This document shows, piece by piece, positions 29,558-40,576 of a stretch of DNA of 60,257 nt (position 1 is the stretch's first letter; every line of letters begins with the position of its first letter). The notes beneath the pieces were generated by a model, which saw only the letters and a program-made list of their open reading frames with translations, was not told where the DNA came from and ran no database searches. The stretch is taken from positions 1 to 60,257 of the forward strand of contig CAYSER010000004.1 in the NCBI GenBank assembly GCA_964430205.1, read 5' to 3'. The position numbers and the translations under genes were made by a program. Origin of the DNA: CAJBLF01 sp964430205 (lineage in GTDB: Bacteria > Patescibacteriota > Gracilibacteria > Absconditabacterales > Absconditicoccaceae).

Positions 29558-31242
29558 GACTGGGTGAGTTCGACGGTCAGCATCGCTTTGTCTTCAGGCT
29601 TTCCGATAATTTTGATGCGGACGAGGTCTCCTTCTCAGAATGCTGTCAATGTCTTCTTATCTTCAACCTTTAGCATTCATCTGATGCTATCAGACTTGTT
29701 CAACCTAACATACATTATCTTCCTGTCGATCCTATTGACGATGCCATTGTACTCTTTCCCTATCTTGAAATCGTCCTTGTTTTCGGTGTCGGCGATCTTT
29801 GCCTCTTTTCCCTTCAGTTCTTTCTGACGTTGTTTTTCATCTAGTCTAGATACTCTCTCTTTTTTCTCTTCTTTTGCTATCTGATCTTTCCTATAGTTCA
29901 GGAACGTGTCTATTATTCATGGTTCTGCATATTTTCAGAATTCGAACATCTCTAATATCTTTTTGAGGTCCTCTACCTTGATTTTCTTGATGATCAAAAA
30001 ATGTCAGTCTGTCGAGAATCCTGCTATGTTTTCAGGAAGATCCTTGTGACTGTACATATAAAGGTCGCCGCTTTCGAAGATCTGGAAGAGTCATGCATCG
30101 TAATATGAGGTGATCCTTTGGCCTCCCTTGAATTCATCGCCTTTCGCGAATATGAATCTCTCGTTATTGAAGTTTCAGAATCTTCCTTTGTCATCCAATT
30201 CCATAAGCTGCTTTTTGTATTGAATATTCTTATCTTCTATCTTTTCGATGTTCTCTATGCCTAACTCCTTTAGTTCGTTGTCTTTGAGCACTTCGAATCC
30301 CGTGTGCTGAGGATTCTCGAAGTACTTATAGATATTCCTGATTGGTATCATTCAATGCAAACTGAATAGCGTGCGATTTTTGGCTTGTTGATCGATCCCT
30401 CCGATTTGGTAATGCAAACTATCGGCTTTGTCCACAAAATCAACGAATCTCTTGATCTGATCCTTGAACCTCGGATTGATCATGCTGAGCTCTTCGAGCA
30501 GTTTATAGATGATATGCGTACTTGATGTCGGTTTCATCGTGGATCTCGGTTTGATCGTATAGGTACCGAATTGTTTGTTGTGTTCATCTATGACCGCCAA
30601 TGCGTTGAAGAGCGAACTATTGGTCTTGCCTGCATGCTTGCCGCCCTTGGCCATTTGTTTCGTCGGAACAATCTCCAGTCCGTCCCGAGTGCCTCAAGTG
30701 TCGAAGGTCAATCATTTTTTCCCCCTGTGTCCGTGCTCTACCTCATATCTATTGTATCTTATCTGCTCTCTTTTCTCATCTTGGTAGAATCCTACGAGAT
30801 TCAGAAGGAAAAGACCAGCTTCCTTATCTATATCAGAACCTCCATGACGAGTGAGTTCCTTGTTGAATACACGTTTCAGATCTTCAAAGATCGTCTTTTT
30901 CCCTCTTCGATCCTTGTTGATGTCTGTAAGACTTAGTTCTTTATGATATGCTTTCAATGCCTTTGATAGTTCATCGTCTTTTAAGGCTTTTACGAGCACT
31001 TCTTCTTTTTTCATTCCAGGGAAATATTTCTTCCGGATCTTGTGTTCCAGCTTCTCTTTTACCCGATCCCTGAATTTATTTTTGTATCCCGTCGCTTTGT
31101 CATTCTGTTCGTCTACAAAATACTGTAGCGTCTCCGAGATCTCATTTGCTGTTTCCTGTTGCTGTCTCTCAGTCTCTGAGAGATCCACTAGCCGATCTGT
31201 GAAATCCTCTAATCTCTTGAACTTCTTTGTCGCTGCTTTCAT
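29554..31242 (-). CDS. Large protein with C-terminal S1-like domain
   Basis: This 562-residue soluble protein has an N-terminal coiled coil (residues 1-110, FKRLEDFTDRLVDLSETERQ). The middle region includes VIDEHNKQFGTYTIKPRSTM then SSTHIIYKLLEEL and FVDFVDKADSLHY. This faintly recalls DHH-type phosphoesterases (IDHHN..., AST.EIVY), but the key HH is EH here, so the link is weak. The C-terminus is an S1/OB RNA-binding-like domain (FKIGKEYNGIVNRIDRKIMY, GMLKVEDKKTLTAFGEGDLV). UGA codons are glycine in the second half. A good promoter precedes it. RNA metabolism is a guess from the S1-like end. Confidence 0.6.
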
Positions 31243-31276
31243 ATGATTTTCTTTACATTATAAATGATATCTCTAT

Positions 31277-31305
31277 AGTATACTCCCGAGTGCCTAAAAA
31301 TGCAA
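31277..31305 (-). promoter_or_regulatory. Sigma-70-type promoter of the S1-domain gene
   Basis: TTGCAT, a 17-nt spacer and TATACT on the minus strand lie 35-63 bases upstream of the start at 31242. Confidence 0.7.
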
Positions 31306-31359
31306 ATTTATGCATAAGGTAGGAAGTAGCGTGCTGTTTATTCGTTCATATTATTTTTT

Positions 31360-32436
31360 ATGGTGAAAACGTTAGCGATAGAGACGAGCTGTGATGATAC
31401 TTCTGTAGGAATCGTCCGTCTGGACGATGATCTTTTTTCTGTCGACGCTCTCATGGCCTATTCCCAGATCCAGCATGATCAGTATGGCGGTGTTGTCCCT
31501 GAAATAGCTTCCAGGCTTCATTCTGAGAAGATTATGGACGTGATCAAAGGTATCGGACTTGAGAAAATCTCCACCGTCGATTTCATCAGTGTCACGGCAC
31601 ACCCCGGACTCCCAGGTTCTTTGGTGGTAGGTAAGGCAGTTGCTTCCTTACTTTCCAGTTATTTCTCCAAACCGATGGTGCATGTCAATCATATCTACGG
31701 GCATCTTTTCTCATTATTCCTGGATAGGAAAGCTTCTGATATTGAATTCCCGCTTGTCGTGCTGACTGCCAGCGGAGGACATAATGATATATATGTCGTC
31801 GAACGTTGAAATGATGAAATGCTGAAACGTTGAAATGATGGATGATTGGAATGGGTGGAGTTCGGATGATATAGGATAGCGAAAGTGGGGTATACCCTAG
31901 ATGATGCAGCAGGCGAGTGTTTCGATAAAGTTGCGAGGATGCTCGGCGGCCCTTATCCTGGCGGTCAATGGATCTCCGATAAGGCGCTCCAAGGGAAACC
32001 GAACCCTGAAGTAGCGTTCAAGAGGATCTTTCTTTCCAAGGACGGATTAGAATTCAGTTTTTCATGAATGAAATCGCAGGTATCATTCCTCCTAAAAAAA
32101 TTAGAAACGAATTGAAAATTGAACGTTGAAAATTGAAAATTGGAGATACCCGAGGCATTGGTATGCGATATCGCGTATGAATTCCAAGAGGCCGTTGTCG
32201 AGGTTATGGTCAAGAAATTAGTCAGAGCAGGCATCGCATTCTGAGCCAAGACACTGGGTTTGGCCTGATGAGTCTCGTGTAACGATAGACTGCGGGAATA
32301 TCTCAATGAATATTGACCATCGAAAATTGACCATTGAAAATTCTTAAGACCTGTCAAAAAGGTGTATTCCACCGATAATGCAGCTATGATCGGCTTGGCG
32401 GGGATATTGGAATATGCTCAAGAATTAAGAATTTAG
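31360..32436 (+). CDS. tsaD: tRNA N6-threonylcarbamoyladenosine transferase TsaD
   Basis: TsaD transfers the threonylcarbamoyl group to A37 of ANN-decoding tRNAs. Visible motifs in the 358-residue protein are LAIETSCDDTSVGIV, GGVVPEIASRLHSEK, VTAHPGLPGSLVVG, the metal site HVNHIYGHLFS, LTASGGHND, GYTLDDAAGECFDKVARMLG, YPGGQWI, AGGVSCNDRLREYL and STDNAAMIGLAG. Insertions relative to the family coincide with interspersed repeats: 31801-31848 (type A), 32105-32144 and 32308-32343 (type B, giving NGKLNVENGKLE and IDHGKF). The final residues and stop lie in the repeat block at 32419-32541. UGA codons within the repeats are read as glycine. Confidence 0.95.
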
Positions 32437-32541
32437 AATTAATAATTTAGAATTAAGAATTTAGAATTAAGAATTGAGAAATTAGAATTGAGAATTAAGA
32501 ATTGAGAAATTAGAATTTAGAATTGAGAATTGAGAAATTAG
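32419..32541. repeat. Long type B repeat array
   Basis: About ten copies of GAATTAAGAATT / GAATTGAGAAATTA run from the tsaD 3' end into the gap. The tsaD stop codon is inside the array. Confidence 0.85.
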
Positions 32542-32571
32542 AACCTAAGTTTCTTCAAGTATTATCCATAC

Positions 32572-32600
32572 AAAAAAAGAGGCTGAACATACTCAGTCTC
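32572..32600 (-). terminator. Terminator of the 32624-32989 gene
   Basis: GAGGCTGA-ACATAC-TCAGTCTC stem; on the minus strand a run of seven T follows. Confidence 0.85.
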
Positions 32601-32623
32601 TTCAAGATGTGGAATGATTATCT

Positions 32624-32989
32624 TTACTTGTTGTTTCTCTTTAGCCATTCCGTCACTTGCGAACTGACGTAATAGCTTTCTGAATTGATTGTCCTGATAG
32701 CATCGTCTTTATGAGGACCCTTGCCGGTGAATGATATCCCGTTTTGGTTAGCTTCGATCGATAATTCAGCGTCTTTGGCTCTGAATGTAGCTATGATATC
32801 ACCTTTTCTGTCGGTATCTATCGAACAATCCGGTAATTCGTTCTCGAAGTCTTTTGCTATCTTGAGTAGATATTCCAGCGCTTTCATGAAGGATGATTTC
32901 TTTGTCGGTTGGCCCCCTTTGCCATCCCAGTTTTTTTTGCGATCCAATAGATCGAAGGATTTTTGGATCGATTTGAATAGGTTGTTCAT
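32624..32989 (-). CDS. Hypothetical protein with NWDGxGGxP motif
   Basis: This 121-residue soluble protein starts NNLFKSIQKSFDLLDRKKNW and has NWDGKGGQPTKK, a pattern seen in small, often phage- or plasmid-borne hypothetical proteins. The middle (GDIIATFRAKDAELSIEANQ) is beta-rich. No UGA codons occur. It has its own terminator. Function unknown. Confidence 0.6.
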   Translation of the reverse strand: MNNLFKSIQKSFDLLDRKKNWDGKGGQPTKKSSFMKALEYLLKIAKDFENELPDCSIDTDRKGDIIATFRAKDAELSIEANQNGISFTGKGPHKDDAIRTINSESYYVSSQVTEWLKRNNK

Positions 32990-33048
32990 ATCGTTTCTTT
33001 ATTTGTTTTTCTCTTTTGTATATATTTATTCACGAAAGTCAATAATTT

Positions 33049-33077
33049 AAAAAAAGAGGCCGGGAATACCCAGCCTC
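33049..33077 (-). terminator. Terminator of the PurM-like gene
   Basis: GAGGCCGGG and CCCAGCCTC pair (9 bp, one G-U); on the minus strand seven T follow. Confidence 0.85.
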
Positions 33078-33083
33078 CTATCT

Positions 33084-34921
33084 TTATTCATAGATATACT
33101 CACCGCAATCGTCCTTGATGGTGAGCTTATTCTTGTCGTTCCTTTCGACATGGCCGATGATCTTGCCCTNNNNNNNNNNNNNNNNNNNNNNNNNNNNNNN
33201 NNNNNNNNNNNNNNNNNNNNNNNNNNNNNNNNNNNNNNNNNNNNNNNNNNNNNNNNNNNNNNNNNNNNNTTGATGGTGAGCTTATTCTTGTCGTTCCTTT
33301 CGACATGGCCGATGATCTTGCCCTCCACATGGAAGCTTTCTGAGATCTCTTGGATCTGTCTTGCCGTTGCGAGGTCGGGCACGTAGAGCTCCATCCGATG
33401 TCCCATATTGAACGTCTTGTACATCTCTTGCCTTTGCGTTCCTGATTCTTTCTCGATCAATTCGAAGAGGGGAGGTATTGGAAACAGAGAATCCTTGATG
33501 ATATGGATGTTTTCGACGAATTTCATGACTTTGGTCTGGCCTCCGCCGCTGCAATGGATGATACCGTGGATATGTTCTCTACCGATAGCATGTATCATCT
33601 CCTTGATGATGGGTGCATATGTCCTGGTCGGGGAGAGTACCAATTTCCCTACATTCTCAGTTCGTTGATAGGGATGGTTTCCGAAATATTCCAGGGGTAT
33701 GTCATCCGTTACGCGGTAATGTCCTCGATAGACTAATTCCGGGCAATCCCTGAGTAAGCTCGGATCGAAAGTCTCAGGGTATTTTTCGATGTATCCTTTG
33801 TGGAACACATCATGCCGTGAGCTGGTCAGCCCGTTACTTCCCATGCCTCCATTGTACCCATCTTCGTAGGTCGCTTGACCGAATGATGCCAGACCGACGA
33901 TCAGGTCGCCGGGTTGGATGTTTACGTTGATGACATCAGATTTTTTTATTCGGCAGGTCAGCGTGTTGTCGATGGCGATGGTTCTTACCAAATCACCGAT
34001 GTCAGCGGTCTCTCCGCCGGTGGTGTAAATGTTGATGCCGAGTTTACGCATTTCTGCGCAGAATTCTTCAGCGCCGTTGATGATGGCAGCGATGACTTCT
34101 CCCGGAATCAGGTGTTTGTTCCGTCCGATGGTCGCGGAAAGCAGCATGGGCACTTTTGTCGCTCCGATACAGATGAGGTCGTCCAGATTCATGACGATGC
34201 TATCCTGCGCGACTCCTTTCCAGACGGACATATCACCGGTCTCTTTCCAGTAGATGTAGGCAAGCGATGTTTTTGTGCCTGCACCGTCAGCATGGACGAT
34301 GTTGCCGTATTCCGGATCGCCTGCGAACATGTCGGGGATGATCTTGCAGAATGCTTTGGGGAATATCCCTTTGTCGACCTTTTCGATCGCAGCATGGACC
34401 TCTTCCTTGTCGGAGGAGACACCTCGTTTTTCATAATCGCTTTTTTCTCGATGCCAATCCTTGGGGAGATAGATTTTTTCGATGTGCCAGATATCGGCCT
34501 GTGTATCTTCCCATTTCGCACCTGTGGAATCTTTCCATCCAGGGAGGAATCGCATCTTCTTGATCAATCCTGATCTGAAGATCGGCTGATAGAATTCGAA
34601 GAGGATCCGTTCGTCATATCCATCGATGATTTGCTTCTTGAGCCGTTGCATAGGTTCTTCAAAAGGCATCTGATCGAAGACGCTTTCGCCTTGTGCCGTG
34701 AAATGACGGATAGCCGTATCGAATTCGGCCGCGTTGGCTTCTATCGATCCTAGTCCTCCTGTCGTCAAAGGTCCGCAAATCTGCGTGATTGGCTGAGGCA
34801 TCCTTTCGAGTATACGGATTGCGATCTTCGCTAATTCGCCGTGATTCTTGGCTTCGTTGAGATCTTGGATATCCTGTGATGTCCAGTACTTTCCATTCGG
34901 TCGTTCTAAGATTGTGTTCAT
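33084..34921 (-). CDS. PurM-like AIR synthetase with N-terminal extension (interrupted by assembly gap)
   Basis: PurM closes the imidazole ring of AIR in purine synthesis. Residues about 185-560 are a full PurM/AIRS module: KAFCKIIPDMFAGDPEYGNI, HADGAGTKTSLAYIYWKETG, NLDDLICIGATKV, GGETADIGDLVRTI, GLASFGQATYEDGYNGGMGS, LSPTRTYAPIIKEM, IHCSGGGQTKVM and FNMGHRMELYVP. It looks closest to Bacteroidetes-type PurM as I remember it. Residues 1-185 are extra; ITQICGPLTTGGLGSIEANA and GESVFDQMPFE resemble nucleoside 2-deoxyribosyltransferase/DUF4406 folds. The 100-N gap with duplicated 55-bp flanks is artefactual: removing 155 bases restores frame and gives 560 residues ending CGEYIYE. No UGA codon occurs. 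Confidence 0.85.
33115..33169. repeat. 55-bp duplicated gap flank, left copy
   Basis: Identical to 33270-33324; the two copies border the N-run. This is best explained as one genomic sequence present at both contig ends. Confidence 0.9.
33170..33269. other. Assembly gap of 100 N
   Basis: Exactly 100 N, a placeholder length. The flanks overlap by 55 bp, so the true gap is probably negative. Confidence 0.95.
33270..33324. repeat. 55-bp duplicated gap flank, right copy
   Basis: Second copy of 33115-33169. Confidence 0.9.
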
Positions 34922-34947
34922 GTTTTCCTTTTTTTTGTTTTGATTTA

Positions 34948-35388
34948 CTATGTGAGTTTATGTTTGTCTTCGTAGAAGAGCCTGATGCATGCATCGAGGT
35001 CCCTGATTAGCTCTGATTTCAATGCTTCTTTTGGTGTCTTTCGCGTAAAGCTTTTATGCTCCTTGGGGTTTATTATGATGTCAGGTCTAGTGGCGAATCT
35101 TTTGGAGAACATATGATAGATGAAGTCATAGTCAGGATACCTGACATAGAGCTTGTCGAAATATTCCGCATCGCTGAGATCGAGCTTTGTCTCTTCTCCT
35201 CATTCCCTTTCCATCGCTTTGCATATGGTTTCTCCCGGATCGACTTTGCCTGCCGGTACGCCATATGTGTTGCCTTCCGGCTTATGATCCTGCCTGAGCA
35301 AGAGCAGTATCTCATCCCTGTATTCTACGAAACAGCTCACCACTTCAAATCTCGGATTAAAGTGTTCCGGCATCTTTCTTGATATCAT
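34948..35388 (-). CDS. Nudix hydrolase
   Basis: The 146-residue protein has the Nudix box GKVDPGETICKAMEREGGEE, matching Gx5Ex7RExxEE; the first Gly of EGGEE is UGA. Strand motifs VVSCFVEYRDEILLLLRQDH and a C-terminal helix (ALKSELIRDLDACIRLFYED) fit the fold. It should hydrolyse a nucleoside diphosphate-X substrate, which the sequence does not identify. It lies between the PurM-like and FKBP genes on the same strand and ends in TAG, 26 bases before the PurM-like start. Confidence 0.9.
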
Positions 35389-35461
35389 CGGGGTATCGGA
35401 AAAAACTAAAGAGCTCTCTGCTGATTCTTTTTTTTGTTTTCATTTGATTATTTTTTTATCC

Positions 35462-36097
35462 TTATTTCTGGACTGATTTTACGGTGATGTCGAATATCAA
35501 TGTCTTGCCTGCTAATTCATGGTTTGCATCGAAAACGATATCATTGTCGTTCACTTGGTAGACCTTGAATGCCTGTCCGTAGGAGGTCACGACTTGCATG
35601 CCTACTTGGTATTGGTCAGCGTTCGGTATTTGTTCTTTCGGTATCGTGACCAACTTGTTCTTGTCCCATTCTCCGTATGCATCTTTCGCTGGTATGGTAA
35701 CGGTCTTGGTTTCTCATACTTTCATGCCTTCGACTCCTTTATCGAATCCTGCAATCATTTGTCCACCTCCTACGGTAAAGGATAGTCACTGGCTATAATC
35801 TCTTCCTGTAGCATATCTCCCGCATGCTTTAGCTACGGATTCTACGCTGGTATCGAAGACGGTCTGGTCATCCAATCTGCCTATGTAGTCGACGGTCACG
35901 GTAGCTCATTTTTCGACTGTTTGTCCGTCAGTCGTCGATTTCGTTTGCTGCAGATAGGTGGCGATAGCGTCTTTGCAGGCGGTTGCGTTCGTTTGAGGGA
36001 CAACCGGGTCATTGGTCTTAGGTTGTTGAGGAGTTGCACATCACATGATGGTTATGAGTGATAATGATAAAAGGGAAAGTATCGTTGATTTTCTCAT
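35462..36097 (-). CDS. FKBP-type peptidyl-prolyl isomerase lipoprotein
   Basis: The 211-residue protein starts with a signal peptide (STILSLLSLSLITIM) and lipobox IMGC, whose glycine is UGA, then a Pro/Thr/Gln linker. The FKBP domain shows ATVTVDYIGRLDDQTVFDTS, LSFTVGGGQMIAGFDKGVEG, MKVGETKTVTIPAKDAYGEW, and then VTIPKEQIPNADQYQVGMQV with FDANHELAGKTLIFDITV. The last two segments are the SlyD-like insert-in-flap layout and closing strand. It probably folds secreted proteins outside the membrane. UGA glycines occur in SQGLSFTVG and MKVGETK. Confidence 0.92.
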
Positions 36098-36181
36098 TTC
36101 TTCGTTACATACGATAAAAGTGGTCCTTTTTGTAGTCATTTCTCTATGCTTTTCAAACCTTATTTTTCCTGCTTTTTTTTT

Positions 36182-36209
36182 TTGCAAACGACGGATAAAT
36201 CACTATAAC
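36182..36209 (+). promoter_or_regulatory. Promoter of the PKD-repeat gene
   Basis: TTGCAA, a 16-nt spacer and TATAAC end about 70 bases before ATG 36280. Confidence 0.55.
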
Positions 36210-36279
36210 ATTCGCATATGCCGTATTTTCGGATTTTTTTTGGCTTATATGATGAAGATTTAGCTTCTTATACAGCTCC

Positions 36280-39200
36280 ATGAGATCATTGTTTTCCAAA
36301 TCGATAACTAAGTTGGTCATGATGATATTCGCCCTTTCCGCTCTTTTTTTCATCGGAAAGATCAACGCTACCATACCCAACGATTATATAGCCAATTACG
36401 AGATCTCCTCTGATTATAATAAGATCCTTTCTCTTCTCGTTGAGATCGATGCGGCAAGCAAAATAGGTAATCAGATCCCTCAATCGAAATTTTCTGAACT
36501 TAATGCTAGTTTCCAGGCCGTATTCCCAAAATTCCCTCAGGATTACTCATTCAAGGTCACTTATCAGCAATGCTTGGATATTACCAACGCGCTTATCTCC
36601 TACACGACCACTGATTATCAGACAAAGCTTTCCTCATTCATGACGAATTGCTACAAGCCATTCAGTGATATCGTCAAGAAAGTGAATTCGAAATATACCG
36701 TGGTCGCTAACGCTAAGGTTTCTCCATCATCATGACCGGCGCCTTTGACGGTGACGTTCGATGCTAGGGCTAGCGTCGATCCTTCCAATGATACCATCCC
36801 TTCTAAGAATTATTATCGATACTACAGAGATATCAATGGCAACGATACCACTATCGGCGTATGACCTATTGTCAATGCCACCTTCGATACGGCATGAACT
36901 TATCAGGTACACCTTACGGTGAGGAGTTCTAATAAGGCGACCGAAGGTATTTTTGATGGCGAGAAGACGATGTCCATAGATGTCTTGCCCAAAACTGCAA
37001 ATATCGTTGTCTACGTCAATGGACAGAAACTGGTCAAAGATGGCAGGATCAAAGTCGGTATCCAGGAAGCTCAGAAGGGCATCATTTTTGACGGTACCCC
37101 TACGCAACCTATGTGATGAAGACAGATCATCTCTCACAATCGGACCGTCACGTCCAAGGAAGGATTCAATTTCACCAAAGACGGTGATGGTAAGCCTTCC
37201 ATCATGAGACTCATATTGCCTGGACAGTGAGAATATAAGCTTGCCTTGACGACTATCGATAATGAATCGAACAAGATAACGGAAAATTTCTATATCCTTG
37301 TCTCCGATCCGGTAGCGATCATCAAGCAGATGCCTGAGAAGGGAAATACTTCCATTGTCTTTTCGTTCGATTCGACCCCTTCGTATTCCATCGTATCCAG
37401 CCTGAAACTCTATACCTGGGAACTTTTCAATCAGAATGGCGATAAGATAGAGACCTATCAGGGTAAATCCATCAAGCAACAATTCAAGAAACCATGAGTC
37501 TATACCGTCAAGCTGACTGTGGAAGATGAGCTTGGACAGACGAATACCGATTCTATTTCCGTCTATGTGGAATCGACCGATCCTATCCCTCAGTTCACTA
37601 TAACGCCCACGAGCACTTGGAAGAATCCTTCTGAATTCATCTTGGATGCCTCAGTGAGCTCTGATCTCGATAAAACCAATGGCTATGATTCTCTCGTATA
37701 TGAGCGGTCATTCTCTGATCCTGCCACCACCAAGATCGTCAATGCTGAAAACAATAATGAAAAGATCAAGGTGCAATTCAATTCCGTCGGTAAGCATACC
37801 ATCAAACTCACCGCTAGGGATAACTATGGAAAACTAGCCGATATTTCCAAAGATGTCGAGATAAAATCCACCTTGAGACCTGAGATTTTTGTCGCGCCTA
37901 TCGCGACTTCTCGAGGCAATCCTATGAATTTCGTCGTCAAATCAAATCAATCCATACTCAATTATCAATGGGATTTCGCCGATAAGGATACGAGGACTAT
38001 ACAGACCGACAAGATAGCTCATACCTACCAAAAATCATGAATCTATAAGGTAGTGCTTAAGGTGAGTGGAGCAGATGGTATGGATAATGAAGTGAGCAAA
38101 AATGTCTTTGTCGGTGAGAAGACCTATCCTGTCGCTGCGTATACTGTTGTCGATAACGCATCGAATATCCTTACCCAAAATGATCAATGCATAGACAAAC
38201 AAGCGTGAAATACCTCTGTTCCAGCATATAGAGTCGATAGATACTCTGATTTGACTATCGATCCTTCGGTTTCTGTCAATACTAAAGGGGAGAAGGTCTG
38301 ACTCCAATTCTTCTTCCAACCACAGAACGATGAAATCTTCAAACAATCGACGTTCAAACATAGATTCAATGAAATATGATGTACGTATATAGATCTTACT
38401 GCTGAAGACACGACCATCGCTAAGAGCGATAAGGCCAGGATCTATTTCAAGGTTGTCAATGCCTTGCCGAAATTAGATAATGTCGTCCTTGCCTTCCCTC
38501 AGTACGGGAATGAGGTCGGGGTCGGGTTTAACGAAAGTAATGCTAAGGATATCTTCAACGATACCTATGATCCGCTCATCGTCAAAGTGACTGCGACCAA
38601 TTCGATCGATCCTGATGGGTTCATCTCCTATTACAAACGATACTATTATCTTAAAGATGATTCAAGCAGACCTCGTGAGATCAAGATCACCCCAGGAACG
38701 ATTCCGTATGTCTTCTTCTCATTACCGAGAGATCCATGAGAATTCATGTTCGGCGTCACCATGTATGACAATGACGATGGCAGCCAAAGCAATGAAGATA
38801 TCATAGGTAATGGACCTTTGGTGTTTTTCCCTCCTGATGTCACTAGACCAGATATCCCTCTCGTTACCCTCAAATCCGATGTGGTGAGTGCTGAAATCTG
38901 AGATGAAGTAACATTCGATGTCGTATCTTCGATCCTCTCAGATAGGCCTGATTTCATCAGGGAAAGGACTATCCAATATGACTTTGATGGTGATGGTACT
39001 TGGGATCTCACCACCAAATCCGATCGTGTCACTCATGTGTATACCGAATCCAATGAATTCTGATATAGACCGAGAGCTGCCGTGCTCTATAGATGATATA
39101 AGGGCATCGGTATCTGATGATCCATCATTATCAAGAATTGACTCAAACCTATGCTGCTTTCAGATACGTTCGAGAAACTCGCTATCTTCAGGGATGTGAG

Positions 39201-40518
39201 TTTAGGATCTATCGTCAATAAGACCATCTGCCTGAGCGTTAAGGATTGCAAGAACGATCCGAAGTTCACTATCACTTCCGGTGATGCATTCTCCTTCACC
39301 TATCCTGACTTGGCCAAATACTTCATCTCCATGAGTGTTACCGATAAATACGCTAGCATGGCTGAAAAAAGATGGGCATTGACGCTGACTACAGGTCAGG
39401 CGAATGCAGGAGATTTCCATATCCTTTCCATACCAAAGGTGTCTTTTTCCAGTGGTAACATCGAATTCTATGTCGGTAAGAATCTCAACAATAGCATACT
39501 CTTCTATATCAAATACGATAATCCAAGAGGATCCTGCTATGTCGATACTGACATCTCCGTCGATAGCAATGGCGATGGCGTAAAAGACAATGACAATGAT
39601 TTCCTTTGCAATCAGCTCTTTATGCAGGCGTATGAACCGAAATACGAATCTGTCGTATGAAGGATATTCTACAATAAACCGGATAATACTTCGTTCTCCA
39701 AAGATTTCACCGTATCATTCCTGGATTTCGAGGCACAATTGGATTCTGGGATGACTCTCGTCTATAAGGCTGTCGATGATTTCATCAATACGTTGCAGGA
39801 TACCAGCGCTACTGGTGATAAGGCGAACTTCAGAACGCTTATGATCGGTCTCAGGGATGGTCTGATCGATCAAAACAATACAAAATCCACTATCGTTTCT
39901 ATTAAGGATTATTATGAGACTCATGATCTTCAGTTGACCGCTGAGCAGAAGAGCATGCTCGAGGACATCTTCCTCAAGCTCAAAGACAAGGCTACCTCTG
40001 CTGCAGAATGAGAGAACGCTTACCAACAGGCAAAAGCGGAAATACTCTCTATCTTGCCTTCCAATCTCGCTATCGATGTAGAATGACTTTTCAATGAATT
40101 CGAATCCGTGGTTTCTGACACACAGACCGATGTCTCTCAACAGGATAAAAGGAAGCAAGTGCTCCAAGATATCGTCGATCTCATCAAGAAGAATGTCGCT
40201 CCTGACGGTCAAACCGTTCAGGCTAACCAAATCGATCCACTGGATATGACGAATATCATCATGCCGAATATCTGTGATATCCTCTGATTCTATTCCATTA
40301 TCAGCGATGCCTGTCCAAATGAGAATATTCAGCTTCCTGCAAATGCAGATACCATCAAGGCCGAAACGACTTCGACGACCAACCGATTGAAGATCATTTT
40401 GATCATCCTTTGAGTCGTGGTCGGTGCATTCGTCGTCCTTGTGATCATATTCGCCGTCAGAGCAAGAATTAATCAACAGAGGGAAGAGGCTGAAAATATA
40501 GAGCCACCTACTGGATAA
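36280..40518 (+). CDS. Giant PKD-domain surface protein
   Basis: This 1412-residue protein is the largest in the window. It has an N-terminal TM/signal segment (LVMMIFALSALFFIGKI), a helical domain to about residue 145, and then a series of PKD/Ig-like domains. Typical marks are APLTVTFDARASVDPSNDT, WDFADKDTRTIQTDKIAHTY, YDFDGDGTWDLTTKSDRVTH and SVDSNGDGVKDND. A helical region (1150-1340) and a C-terminal TM helix (LKIILIILGVVVGAFVVLVI) with a short basic tail follow. Twenty-three UGA codons read as glycine, including TGATGA pairs near 37113 and 39114. It is probably a membrane-anchored adhesin or host-contact protein. It has its own promoter and terminator. Confidence 0.88.
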
Positions 40519-40540
40519 TCGTTACGCTCGTGATATCAGA

Positions 40541-40568
40541 AAAAAATCGCCACTACGGCGATTTTTTT
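40541..40568. terminator. Bidirectional terminator
   Basis: AAAAAATCGCC-ACTAC-GGCGATTTTTT between the convergent PKD and deaminase genes. Confidence 0.9.
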
Positions 40569-40576
40569 CTTTTCAT

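Noticed and set aside
33914..34573. 219-codon plus ORF
   Set aside because: Antisense to the PurM-like gene.
36730..37482. 250-codon minus ORF
   Set aside because: Shadow of the PKD-repeat gene; the plus strand carries continuous PKD motifs with UGA=Gly.
39715..40476. 253-codon minus ORF
   Set aside because: Also antisense to the PKD gene, Asp/Ile-rich composition typical of a shadow frame.
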